Assembly: GCF_905475465.1 (NCBI RefSeq)
Contig: NC_062254.1
Coordinates: forward strand, 7,398,001 to 7,462,000
Reading direction: 5' to 3'
Length of the DNA stretch: 64,000 nt
Source of the DNA: Pieris napi
Lineage: Eukaryota > Arthropoda > Insecta > Lepidoptera > Pieridae
A program made the position numbers and the translations under genes. Position 1 is the stretch's first letter. Each line of letters opens with the position of its first letter. Below are positions 10,974-22,900 of this stretch, piece after piece. The notes under the pieces were generated by a model. The model did not search any database, was not told where the DNA came from, and saw only the letters and a list, made by a program, of their open reading frames with translations.

Positions 10974-11675
10974 CATAAACTTTCAATGTTTCAACAAGAT
11001 CATTCTGTAGGTGAGTTTTATAATTATTTTGGCTAGTGATAAATAAATAGCATGTTAAGGTCACCTTTAGGATAATTCAATAGATTTTCTTAATGTCTAT
11101 ATTATATAAAATACTTACTTGTAAGGTGTATGTGTTCTATACACATATGAATGAGTCTTTACTTGGCTGTCCATTATATTGTCATATTGTGCCCTGCTGC
11201 TTGGTTTACTTAAAATGTTATATGCTTCAACAATCTTAACAAACTTTTCTTGAGCTTTAGCATCTTTATTCTTATCTGGATGGTACTGAAAGGTGAATTT
11301 GTTGGCCATATTAATTCTGCGTAAAAGGAAAATATTAGTGTATGCGAAAATAAAACTCCTCAAAAATGGAATCTCACCCAATGTGCAAAACCTATATAAT
11401 ATAATATTTAAAGTTTTTTTTAAGGCTCAGAAGTGACTAATAACTTACCTCTTTACTCATTTGTATAAATGCATTTTTAATTTCTTTGTCTGAACAATTT
11501 TTGCGTAAATTGAGAATGTCATAGTGCGATTTTCGTATTTGACTGGAATAAAAATACCTATTTATTTATATTTTTGTTGTTGTTATTGTTTATTTTATTT
11601 ACCACTTTCCTACCTGGATAAACGTACAATTGTGCATATTGATTTAAAATCACATGTACGTTTTAAGAAATACAT
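8699..11675 (-). CDS. DNAJC4: DnaJ homolog subfamily C member 4-like, six exons
   Basis: Exons in transcript order: 11614-11675, 11449-11542, 11119-11285, 10584-10757, 9942-10044, 8699-8803. Phases match at all five junctions and give 234 aa. A short basic N-terminus is followed by a J domain at residues ~26-85: SHYDILNLRKNCSDKEIKNAF, then the catalytic HPD (residues 54-56) and YNILSKPSSRAQYD. A membrane segment lies at ~144-165 (LAITVLCFTVALVGTIIQLVV), then a charged helix (KRTQEKSKILAEELEKVREN). DnaJ proteins stimulate the ATPase of Hsp70. The order J domain, one membrane span, basic or coiled tail and the total length fit DNAJC4 (human protein about 240 aa) better than DNAJC30, but orthology is inferred. 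The N-terminus (MYFLKRT...) could be a mitochondrial signal. All introns are GT-AG. Exon 4 has two tandem acceptors 6 nt apart. Confidence 0.88.
8995..9580 (-). mobile_element. Jockey/CR1-like LINE relic in DnaJ intron 5
   Basis: The minus strand reads ARRYFTPCHRLQLYKAQIRSH, then YQLLP, RRAIRIVDEQSLSER, FYRIYYG and a YDPYRLDV-like tail. The 3' UTR phrase follows (GCCGGCAACGCACTCGCG, then GTGTCCATGGGCGGAGG). Frameshifts and stops make it inert. Same family as 3736 and 17340. Confidence 0.8.
9942..10044 (-). CDS. DNAJC4: DNAJC4-like gene, exon 5
   Basis: 34 residues (QSYLVHRKRTQEKSKILAEE...) forming a basic or charged helix after the membrane segment. Acceptor TTTCAG|A, donor AGT|GTAAGT. The longer open frame over this place is a shadow frame. 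Confidence 0.82.
10584..10757 (-). CDS. DNAJC4: DNAJC4-like gene, exon 4
   Basis: 57 residues from FRNNTAYNYYEQ through the single transmembrane helix. The acceptor is TTTTCAG|C. A second in-phase acceptor 6 nt downstream (CTTCAG|A) would swap Asn-Phe-Arg for Lys. Confidence 0.84.
10941..10967 (+). repeat. A27 homopolymer in DnaJ intron 3
   Basis: Run of 27 A. No target-site duplication or element body was recognised, so it is a simple repeat or the tail of an unrecognised retrocopy. Run length may also reflect sequencing slippage. Confidence 0.7.
11119..11285 (-). CDS. DNAJC4: DNAJC4-like gene, exon 3 (HPD motif)
   Basis: Starts TAC CAT CCA GAT, placing YHPDKNKDAKAQEKFVKIVE at the exon head, then AYNILSKPSSRAQYDNIMDS. 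Acceptor CTTTCAG, donor AA|GTAAGT. Confidence 0.92.
11449..11542 (-). CDS. DNAJC4: DNAJC4-like gene, exon 2
   Basis: 31 residues (SHYDILNLRKNCSDKEIKNA and flanks), helices I-II of the J domain. Acceptor TTCCAG|T, donor GAG|GTAAGT. Confidence 0.9.
11614..11675 (-). CDS. DNAJC4: DNAJC4-like gene, exon 1
   Basis: ATG at 11675 opens 20 codons (MYFLKRTCDFKSICTIVRLS) and ends in AG before GTAGGA. The frame upstream is not coding-like. A short basic presequence is possible. Confidence 0.72.
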
Positions 11676-12304
11676 AACGATTTTGTAAAATTAAAAGATC
11701 TAAACCATTTTTGTTGACTGTTGTTATTTTGGCAATTGCCATTTCTTTTTTTCTATAGGTTTCAGCTGTTGATCTAAAGCTGTCTAAAAAACTGCCAATA
11801 ATCGATATTAGGATGTATATTGTCAAACTGAAAATATTTATGTCAGTGTTAAGTTAACTCACAGATAAAATAAATACATCGTATAGTCTATCGAATGTTT
11901 CTATTACTACTATTTCATACATGTCTACTTCTATTTAAAATTATTATTATTAAACATATCGGTACGTACTTAATAATTAATATTATACAATATTGCAACA
12001 CAAAAAATGGATGCGTCAGTGCAGAAATATTCAAAGCTTTTTCTGCGAATTTGTAATAAATTTGAAAATGTAATTTCAAAAATATTTATTTACCTAACTT
12101 GTGTTAGATAATAATTATTCAGTATCATTCATATGACTAATTATTAGTTAGTTAACTGGTGATTAATGTGATCAAAGTGAAATGCGCAATTCAATGGTAT
12201 ATAATATATAATAAGTAAGCAGTACAGAAAAGGTCTATCGAGTTTGAAAATGACATTGCTCAATTGATAGAATAATAAATTATTTTATTTTCTTAATGTT
12301 ACTT
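11676..12304. other. Upstream region of the DNAJC4-like gene
   Basis: AT-rich start of the head-to-head spacer to Unc-76. Nothing specific recognised. Confidence 0.4.
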
Positions 12305-12721
12305 AGGATCTCAAACTCAAACTCAAAATATCTTTATTCATTTAGGTAAACAATTACACTTATGAATTGTCAAGTTAAATTAATTGTAAATTTTATTTTT
12401 AATTGTACATTTACTACCAGTTCGCAAGTCAAGGGCTTAGAGCGGGTAAGACGAACTGGCAAGAAACTTTCCGCCACTCTTTTTAATCGCCAAGTATTGT
12501 CATACAAATTGTTTGAACTGGAGAAAATCCCTAGGATTAGGATCATATAAGTATTCCCCAAAATTATAAAAAGCTTTATTGATTAATTTCCGTTTAACGA
12601 AGGCTTTGAATTTATTTAGTGATAATACTCTAATTTCGCTTGGGAGTTTGTTGTAAAAACGAATACAATTTCCATATAAAGAGTGGTTTATCTTTTGGAG
12701 CCTGGTTGGTCGTACACTCAA
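12305..12721 (-). mobile_element. LINE 3' end (family M)
   Basis: The minus strand has an open C-terminal stretch, HSLYGNCIRFYNKLPSEIRV then LSLNKFKAFVKRKLINKAFY, typical of LINE RT C-termini (NxLP-like KLPSEI). A 3' UTR ending AATAAAGATATTTTGAGTTT follows. Another copy of the same 3' UTR lies at 48078-48232. Confidence 0.75.
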
Positions 12722-13520
12722 ATTAGTTTTATTCGCGTATTATAATGGTGAAAGTCACCATTTGTTTTAAAAACATACACAAAGATATTATTTGGTTGCT
12801 ATCCCTTCGATAAGTTATTTTTTTTATTTACAACATCTTTTTAAAGTTCCGTCTAAATACATATTATGTTTCTAACTTCATACACAAGCGATTTGTATCA
12901 AAAAACAGGATCATTAAATGATAACAATATAAGTAACATTTAAGGCAGGCAAGTTGACATGAAATATAAAAAGAAATGCCAGTTATACACTGAGGCATAT
13001 TTTAACAACTTTTAAATTTATAAAAGTGGGTAGGTAATTAAAATATTAAATAGGTCAAAATAGGAATCTAGAACGAATAATGTCAACACCATAGTCGACT
13101 GCGTTATAGGTATAGTCTAAAACGCAAAAGCTATAATGATTTTTTTTTAATTTTAAAACTGTTATTTAATGATTACATTATGTGTCTTTTTAGCTCTATG
13201 GTTGTAAAAATAGTTGAATACATTCAGCCCTCACATTTCTCTGATAGAATTGTATTGATTGATTAGATCTGAATTGGATAAGCAAATTTAATGGATATTA
13301 TATTAATAATTACTTAAGGCTTATTATTTTATAACTTTTTAAAATTAATTTTATAGGAATACAGCACTCCATGTAAACGAGCAGCTAGGCGCTGCAAACA
13401 AGTGCTGAGTGCCGACAGCTGAGTCAGCGCTGAGTGCTAACTTGTTTAAATTCAGTATTCGCGCGGTAAACTGCGCGGGTGGACGTACGTTTGTCGGTCA
13501 TGCGAGAGTCGGCTAGCAGG
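12722..13520 (+). promoter_or_regulatory. Unc-76: Unc-76 promoter and 5' UTR region
   Basis: AT-rich until ~13360, then a GC-richer block (13360-13520) just before the start codon. The block repeats GCTGAGTGC-like phrases (13402, 13428) and has a TTCAGT initiator-like string near 13450. No TATA box in a convincing place. Promoter position is inferred. Confidence 0.4.
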
Positions 13521-13909
13521 ATGGCCGAACTCGAATTCGAGGCGCCGCTTGCCCAAATCGAAGACGCAGATGATTGTCTTTCTACTGCCGACTTTCCGCA
13601 GAAGACCATCAACGGCAATGACATACGGCTTAACAATATTAAGAATCTCAAAAGTGGAATTGTCAAAATGAAAACTGACTCCAACAAAATAAACGATAAT
13701 GACGAACCCAAACCGGTGAAGTGTAAACAGGATACTCTGCAAAACGGCGAAGGAGATAATTTCACTGAGACTTTCTCTGGCTCTCTGGAAGATTTAGTTA
13801 ACACCTTCGACGAGAAAATAACAAAATGCTTCGGAAATTATGAGGAAAGTGTGGAAAAACTGGCGCCGGTGCAGGTTCGCTCGCAGGAGGAAATTATGAA
13901 CGAGTGCCA
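13521..13909 (+). CDS. Unc-76: Unc-76 exon 1
   Basis: 129 codons plus two bases, donor CCA|GTGAGT. Carries the acidic N-terminus, a Lys/Asp/Asn-rich linker and the conserved SLEDLVNTFDEK block. Confidence 0.93.
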
Positions 13910-16900
13910 GTGAGTATTGATTAATTATCACCCGTGATATCATCATTTAGTCATATTTGTAAACAAACTAAATATTTTTTTCACAAATCTATTGAATAGC
14001 GTGAAAATATTATAAACATAGGGCGGTTTCTGCGCATGGCTTTCGTAGTTGTGGAATCGATCGACGTAGGGGTGCCCACCCCTGGGCGTTGGGTCAGGGG
14101 TGGCATGACGCATCGTCCCACCCTGCTTTGTTCCCATTCCGAGTCGAAATGTCGCACTCGACCAGACAGGTCGAGTCGAGTGCGAAATATCGACTGATTT
14201 CAGAAACCCAATTACCTACATTTAGCACACAGTTATCAGTACGTGCGCGAAATTAATTGCAAAAACTATCTATTTTATATAAGAAAATGCTAATAATACT
14301 CAAAACAAATATAATACCAGTTGCGTAGTAAATTAAACCGGTTTTGGGGGCTCACTTTAGGCAAATTTATTTTATTTTCTTGCAGCTAAAATCCGAGAAA
14401 TATACCTGCATATAATAACATATTTGGGCTTATAAACATCCTTAGAGGTTTAAAGAGAGACTTACGGTGATGAAAACCAGTTGAGCCTATAAAATACCTT
14501 ATATATAACTTATTAGGTTGGCTGAAAAGTTTGTAGGCGTAGAAAACAATTTTTTTTCATAGAATTTGATTTGATTATTCAATAGAATTGCAGTCATTTT
14601 TTTAAATTTTATGGCCTGGTAACAAGACCTTTAAGCCAATAATTGCCGTCGAGAGCGATACAACGATTATAGAGCGGTCATACAATTTTACGATACCATT
14701 TTTATAGTACGATTTGTCTTTAGCCTCAAATAAGCATCAGTTTTGGCGATTACCTCTATCAGCGCAAAATTTCTGTCTAGCGAGCATTCTCTTGAGGTAA
14801 ATGGTTAGGTTAGGATAGTTACAAAAATATAATTACGATTTATATGTTGGTACAAGTGCCGGCTAGAACTAATACTAAAGCATATGCTAGTAATTTTCTA
14901 TTACAGAGACAAAAACATAATCGACTATTGAAACATTAGACTGTAAAACTATCTATGGAACCACAGATAGAAAACTATGTAAAGAACACTAGAAAATTTC
15001 TCGTACACTTTCCAGAGAGGTTCGTTTGTAACAACTGAGAGAGCTCAAACACAATTGTCTCACGGTACTATCGTCTAGTCTCCCCATTGTTTTATGAAGA
15101 TAAAGTAAAAAAGAAATTCTTTTTAGCTCTCCAACTTGTAAACCTGGAAAATAATGGTTATAATGCATACTGAATTTTTTATTCATTCCGCTGACAATTT
15201 AAGCACAAAAAAACAGATTCACACCTAGAAAGAATAAGAAGTTTTTAGCAGCAGTGAAATAGTAAACAAAAGTTTATTCAGCTGTGTCAAATGTAACTTT
15301 GGAAGCTGTCCAGGCGACCTACATGCCACGAAGTCGGGAACCGATAAATCGAATTTGCGAACGTCAAGGACCTTTCCTTCACACCTTTTAAATGTAATTA
15401 ACCTAAATCGACGTTTTTGCGTGCAAAGAAACGTGGCATTGGTATTTTTACACGCTTTATATTAGCTTCACCTGTATGTATGTATGTATGCCTACGGACT
15501 CGATTTTGACCCACTTTAAACGGACAGATTTAATTCAAACTTTGTACACTTATAAAGAATCAGCGACAATATAATAATTTCATAGGTTTATCTCGAAAAA
15601 ACAATGAATTTTTTTTAAGTCCACAAAGCAATACGATTAAATTGAGACAACACGTATTGCTGCTAGGACTAAAAAGTGGAAAATAAATATAGTTTAAAAG
15701 AACTATAAAACACGCTTTTAAAGCACATCGCTTTTTCACAATAAAACCAGTATTTTTTGTTCATTACCATTTTCAGCCTAAATTAGGAATTATTTTTCAC
15801 TTTTTAGTTTGATGTGCTTTAAAAGCGTGTTTTATAGTTTTTTTAAACTATATTTATTTAACTTAGTATACCATCTTCATGTTTACAAATTATAATTGTT
15901 CTTTGTAAAAAAAATCATTTTCTAAAGTCATTTTTAATCATTTATTTTCGCCTTAAGTAGTTCGAAACTGAATTTTTATTTGTTTGCACTACATTTACAA
16001 TAACTTTTTTTTGAAATATAAAACGTATGATCTGACTTGTTTTTAAAGTACACATCTACTGACAACTCCGTCAATGTAATAAATAATTTGATAAACTTTC
16101 GTTTCATTTGCCCTATCGGTATTTTTTACGCTGTAATTTTGTTGTGTAGGTTATGTAGGTCGGTATTATTCGCTATTTCAAGCACAGTATCCGACCCTAA
16201 TTGGCCTATAACCTTTAATATAAAGCAACGACGAAGATTTATAAAGGATTTATGTAAACAGGAGCCTCTTAACCTGCATTAACGCTTTGGAATTTCGTAA
16301 ATTGTAATGACGTCTTTATATCTTTGTGTTAAGGTCAATTTTACAATGCAGTAAATGTTCATCATCTTCGCATATAAATAAAATTTCACGGTTAATTTGT
16401 AAAACTGTTTTAATTTATATTTTAGGGAGCGTTCAAGTATTACGTAACGAATTTTGGGAGGGGGGGGGGCTCATTTTGTAAAACGTTACGATGCGGGGCG
16501 CGGATTGAATTACACGTTATTGTTAATATTATTTTCGACTTGCACCACATAATAGTAACTGAAGAGTCACTAGGTGGTCACGAAACGTTTTACTATACTT
16601 GGGTACAGTACTGTACTTGGGTACTGAAAAACGTTACGGCGAGTAACATGGGGGAGGGGGGGTCAATAATCTCCAAAAATTGCGTTACGTAATACTTGAA
16701 CGCTCCCTTACACATGGTTCTTAGTGGTTTTATATCTGTTGCTACATTATTTTACCTTTATCATGTAAAATGGGCAATATTATTTAAATTGATAACGTAA
16801 CCCAAGGTATAAATTTTATATATACAGTTTTTATTTAGTGATATAGTACATAGATACAATACATACAATTTTCAAAAATTCGTAATAAAGTTTTTAAATT

Positions 16901-19900
16901 AAGAACATCAACCAATACTCAAACAGCAGGTGTACAGATTCGTCTGTGATTCGTGAAACACATGTTACGGCAGATGGGACACCTTGTGCACCTTGCCGAA
17001 TATCAAATCACCCGCATCATGCCATGATTAATAGCATTTTGCATGGATCCATAATATGCATCCGGTGTAAGTAATATGTTGCATACCAAAGTGCAATACT
17101 AAAGGGAGTCGGTTGGAATTATTTGAAATATGTATTACAAAAAGGATTTTTTCCCCTTCTATAAATGGAGTGTACACTAAAATATTACATATTCATGACG
17201 AAATAATTTCTTAAATTTGTTCATTATAAATTTATGCTATTTTAATAATAGACGCTTCGAGTTTTGAAAAGTCAAAAGTCTTTACATTTTTTAAATTTGA
17301 TTTGACAACTGTAAGTTGTGTAAGTTCTACAACTGAGCGTTCTTAAGGCAGTTTTTGCCGCGCACCACCACTATGAGGAACAAGCTGCCCACTTAGGGTC
17401 CTTCAAGAAACGAACGTACCAAGTCTTAAAAGTCCGGCAACGCACTTGCGAGCCTTCTGGCAATGTGAGTGTCCATGGGCGGCAGTATAACCTAACATCA
17501 GGTGAGCCTCCTGCCAGTTTGCCTCCTAAAAAAATACAGATTACCTCTCTCATCACACAGAGTATAATATGGAAACATGCATGATAGCATGATTAACTTT
17601 CTATCGTGGGTTTGTTTACAAGTTAGCACTGAATCGGTAATCACCTATGACCCAAAACAAACTGATAACTTTCAAGACTATACTTAGTCCTCGATAGTAA
17701 GTTTATTTATTTGTTGATGTATCCAAAAAAATAACCAGCAGTGCTACAACCTCATTGGTCTGGGTCTCATTCTGTATCTGTGTCGTGATCATTTGTTTTT
17801 TCTGTCACACGCGTCGTGTCGAAGGCATGCTGGTTTCCTCACGATGCTTTCCTTCAATGCGAGCGAGTGTTAAACGCACACATAGACAAAAGTCCATAGA
17901 TGCGTAGCCGTGGATCGAACATGCGAGCTTAAGGATGAGAGTCGCAAGCTGAAGCCAACGCTTGGAAAACACTGCTCTCTAGGTATAAAGTAGCCAACAA
18001 CTTTCTATCTAACCTAATTTACTAAAAAGAATATTTACGCTAAGAAAGCGTTCACTACGAGTACTTACAGTCTCTATTAAGGGGAAAACAGTCTGTACTT
18101 GTGTACTATTTTTTTTCCACTTACCACTGTTTAGCTTAAGACTAACACGCTTAAGAATAAAAAAATATCCTGAACGGCTTACCCTAGTAAAATATAATGT
18201 TAGTGTGTGCATATGTGTATATTTGAGTGTATGGGATTGTGTAAAGTTTTAATTAGTCCATAAAAGAGATAGATCAAGTTAGTTACCAAGGCAACTTATT
18301 GCATGCCAGTATATACATACTTAACAGATTATATACATAATTATTATACATAGATATTTACCAAATTGTTGAGTTACGATGTCCCAAAACAATTTATAAA
18401 TGAGCTCATATCGTTTTCTGTTTAGTATTCATTATGCTTGCATTATCAAGACATGAGCGTGGCACACGACGCACGTCCGTCAACCGCATTTTGAATGTGA
18501 TATGAATTTCTTATGCCTTTATGTAATTGCAAGGGGAGTTACATACGTGCTTTAAAACAACCTTTTCAGTCAACCCCTACAGCCCTCTTGAAAAAATCCT
18601 CTTACAACGCCCTTCTACGCATACGAGAACTTGATTGACGTTACTATTCCGCGTTGGAACATTTCATTTCGCCCAGCAAACGATGTGATGAGAAACTTTT
18701 TGATTACATTACGAGTTTGGACTTCGAATACTATTTATTATAACTTTCCGGTGATAACAACGTTGTTTAAACCAGAGCTTATCATTTTAATATAAGTTAT
18801 TTGCGGATCCGACAGACGTGACACATCTTACATAGAAAAAATTTCATCAAAATCTGTCCTGCCGTTTAGGAGTTTAATTACGAACACATGTACAGAAGAT
18901 ATACCAGCTTTTTTATTGCTCAAACCCAATACCGTTTACAAGAGCGCTTAGCCACGGTCCTCAATCAATACAATACTTTTTAAATCATATTTAAACATCT
19001 GTAAAGCATGAGATATATTTCTCAAACTCGTTTTATCGTTGCATGTGACCTGTGACCTAATGTAATTTCGTAACTAACCACGCTCCTCAGTTTCCATTTA
19101 AATACTTTAATATCATGATTATTACAGTTTGTTAAATAATACTTTGTTGATTTTAAGTCATGCTTCGGCATTGTAAGATTATTTCTATTAGACTAGATAC
19201 TTGAATTTTTAAAACAAATTAGCCTACAGTACTAAGGAAGATTACTAGAAGACTAAGGAAGACGCAATAGTAAAACAATTTTTGAAATCGTTAGTCATTT
19301 TACTATTTTATCTTTACATTAGTATAGGTAGATTAGTACCTAATCATAACAATAAAATATGCAGTATTAACAATTTTCTTAACCTACATAGTAATAATAC
19401 AAATTATTAAAAATTAATAAAAGAAATTAAAACCTTCAAAAGTTTGGTCCCTGTTTGTTATAAGGAATTTAAAGGAATTTGTACTGTGATGTAGCCCTTC
19501 AGGTTAAACCTCTTTTGATTTTTATGTGTTTTTGTATCTACTCTTAGTTTATTTACATATGCAATAATTAAAACAAAAATTTGCCCTTTCGTGTCCTTCT
19601 CTAGATAAAATAATATGACATTTTTCAAAACTAAGTATATGTGTATTGATAGCCCTACACACGTGCCCTCTACATTTATGTATAACAGTTTGCGTGTTAA
19701 AATCAATCATTATCATTAATTGGTCTGGCCTTCCTGAATATTGCCACTTTCTAAAACATTCAAGTGATAAATTCACTTCTTAAAAGTGAAATTCAGTTGC
19801 CTAATGACATAAAACTATTAAGTAAAATTTTAATTAATTTACGTAAAATCGTATGCGTAATTTTTTGTAATGTAGTATCTTTAAGAATATTAAAAAACCC

Positions 19901-22900
19901 AAGCCTTAGTTTTTTATAAAAAACGAAAATTAAAACGTTATTTACGCTAATTAAGTCAAGAACTAGATATTACAAAAATATAACTGCAAATTTTTCATGT
20001 TGAGTTTTAAAATCAATTTGCAGGCTTATCGACTGCGCAGCGGATGCCCTAGATATTGTTGTCGGGAATGAACAGACCTGCAGCTTGCTATTTGCATATT
20101 TACAGGTCATGTAAAATTTGCATTTCTTTCTTCCGCTTTCAAATAGGGTATTTATGTAGCTGTCTTTTTTTTTGGAGTTTATGGCCTGGACTCTTGACCT
20201 TTACGCCAAATTTATGTAGCATTTATAAATTAGACAGAGTGTACTTTAGATAATCACACATCTCTGTTGTTTATGTGGTGTTTTATCTGACGATGAAACT
20301 GGTTTCTGTGGAGCAAACTTTTAGGCCTACAACGCACTAGCGGCTGGCCGCAATGCGGTGTGCCGCTGCGGCAGGCCGCGGTATATACGGTCCGCCGTAG
20401 CGGCATGCCGTATTCCGGCTAACCGTCCCTATTGCGGTCCTATTGCGGTCTGCCGCAATCGTCACTCATCAGTGCTTCTTCAAATATTGCGCATGATGGA
20501 CGTTGAAGAAGTTGCGGCAGTTATTTATTTATATAATCGTAGAAAATATCGTCAAAAAATCTCTGCATAGTGTCTAGCGCAAGGAACAAGCGATGACTGA
20601 GGCGGGTAGGACGTGGTATTTGCGGCTAACCGCGCCGAGTGCGTGGAGGGACGCGGCGCGCCGCATCATTCAACCGGTGCGGCTCGCCGCAGCTCCAGAT
20701 CAACCGGAGCGGTTGACGGTTGACCGCAAGTCAGTGCGTTGTTATCGTGCGGTTTCATGTAATAATCGATGTGCGGCCCGCCGCAGCGGCACACCGCATT
20801 GCGGCCAGCCGCTAGTGCGTTGTAGGTCTTAAAGTAATATTCCAAATGGATTAGAATTAAATATGTAAGAATAGGCTGTACGGTCGAAAGTGTGTGCGCG
20901 TCCTTTGCGTGAACAGAAATATGATACTGGCCACTTTTGAGTAAAAAATAGATATTAAAAAGCTATTATTGTAATTAGTATTGTTAATCTAGTGTTTTCT
21001 CTTCCAACTTTACGCATACACAACGTATTCTTTATTTATTTATTAAAGTTAAAAAAATATATATAGTACTAATTCTACGGTATATGTTACTCTTTTATCT
21101 AAAATGTATGATAAATTAGCTAAACATAAATGTTACATAAAACATAAAAAATATAATTAAAATTTATACAAGATAAATAAAAATACCAGAAATTTATGTT
21201 AAGCAGAAAAAAAATTACCAGCAAAACACCGGATTAGGTTCGAGATAGGCACTTAACAATACTTTCTTTAAATCACGTTGTAAAATTTCGCGTTTGATTC
21301 AAAGATAAACCCAAAAACATATTTTTTCTGTGTGCCTTACACAGGGCGCAGAAGAAAATCTTCACTCTTAGTATATTCAATCGTAATACAGAAGACATTT
21401 GTACATCTTGCATGTTCTTGTAGTTTTCATGAACCTTCTTAATATAATCAAGTCCCCTCTTCAATAAAATGCCGAACTAAATCGATTTAGTTACGATTAT
21501 GCGGGCCGGGGTGAATGACCTCTGTTTCGCAAAGACGTACTTACGATATAATTGCACCCTCGATTGAAAGTATATTCTCGCATATACGCTCAAGTTGACT
21601 GAGTATATTGCAATCTTCTTAATTATTTATTTTTCTTTTACATCATACATGCTAAACAATAATTATAGACTAACTTACATTTAGTCTTAAATAGTAATTT
21701 ACTACACACAATTCCATTACATTATACATTACTAGTGGACCCGACAGACGTTGTCCTGCGTCATATTTCAAGCGATTGGGATATTAAACAAAGTATGAAA
21801 GTACCGACTGCAGCGCCATCTGCCGGGCTGATTTGTGAATCTAAACCATTCCCAGATCCCCTTGAACACACAAAAAAATTTCATCAAAATCGGTCCAGTC
21901 GTTTGAGAGAAGTTCAGTGACATACACACTCACAAAGGATTATATATATAAAGATTATATTTCATCTCAGTCTTTCCAAACCTGTCATAAATATATCCGG
22001 ATCTGATGCTGAGGAAACGTGAAGGACAATTCGTGAGCTCCACTTAGACAGCATGCCTTCGGGATATGAAATACTTTTCTATAATTATACTGATTAGGCG
22101 TGGCTGCCCATGTTTTATTTAAATAGACTGGAGACCCACGAAAAACAATGCTTAGGCGTCAGGTGTCAAAATCCTATTCTGTCATACGGCTATTCTTACA
22201 GCTGAGCCCTCTTGCCCTTGCTCTTAGATAGACCTATAAAATATACCCTGTGACAACTATCTAATTATAAAGATATAGACATAACATTTATTACTAACGG
22301 AAAGACACAAAATAATAAACAAAAAAGAAAAATAACGAAAAAGGCTGAAAAAAGGAATAAGGTACATTTTAAGTGTGTAATGTGTGTGTGTGTTTTGGTT
22401 GTAACTGACCCTGGCTCAGCATTATACTGTGGAGCAGATGTGTTCTCCAGCGCTGGTCATTCTGCCAGAGACCACAACAATTTGCGCCTCAGACGCAAAA
22501 AAAAGAAAAATAAATTCTCTTTATTTGCAATATCTTGTAAGTTTTTCAATTTATTGTTATTATTTGTTCGTTATGTTTGGGAAATAGTTTCAAAATTAGT
22601 AGAAACATCACTTATTCTGTTTAATAATAAAAAATCAGAAATTGAACATCAACATACTTGTCGTGTCTACATATCATAACTTGCCATGCCATTAGAAACT
22701 TTCTGTTAATAATTTATCACAGAAAAATGTATTGAGAAATTTAAATAAGCGGCTTCGTAATCTTAATAATCTTATAAGATTTTCACTACAGATGAGTGAT
22801 TTTTTAGGTGTTAAGGAATTGAATGTGAACTGTGGTAGGGCGGGCACCAAGGTTTATGTGTAGGGGAGGGCGGGGCTGGTACTAACAAATTCTGTATTAT

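Noticed and set aside
13424..13804. Minus-strand frames over Unc-76 exon 1
   Set aside because: They mirror the real plus-strand exon, which has family motifs and a splice donor.
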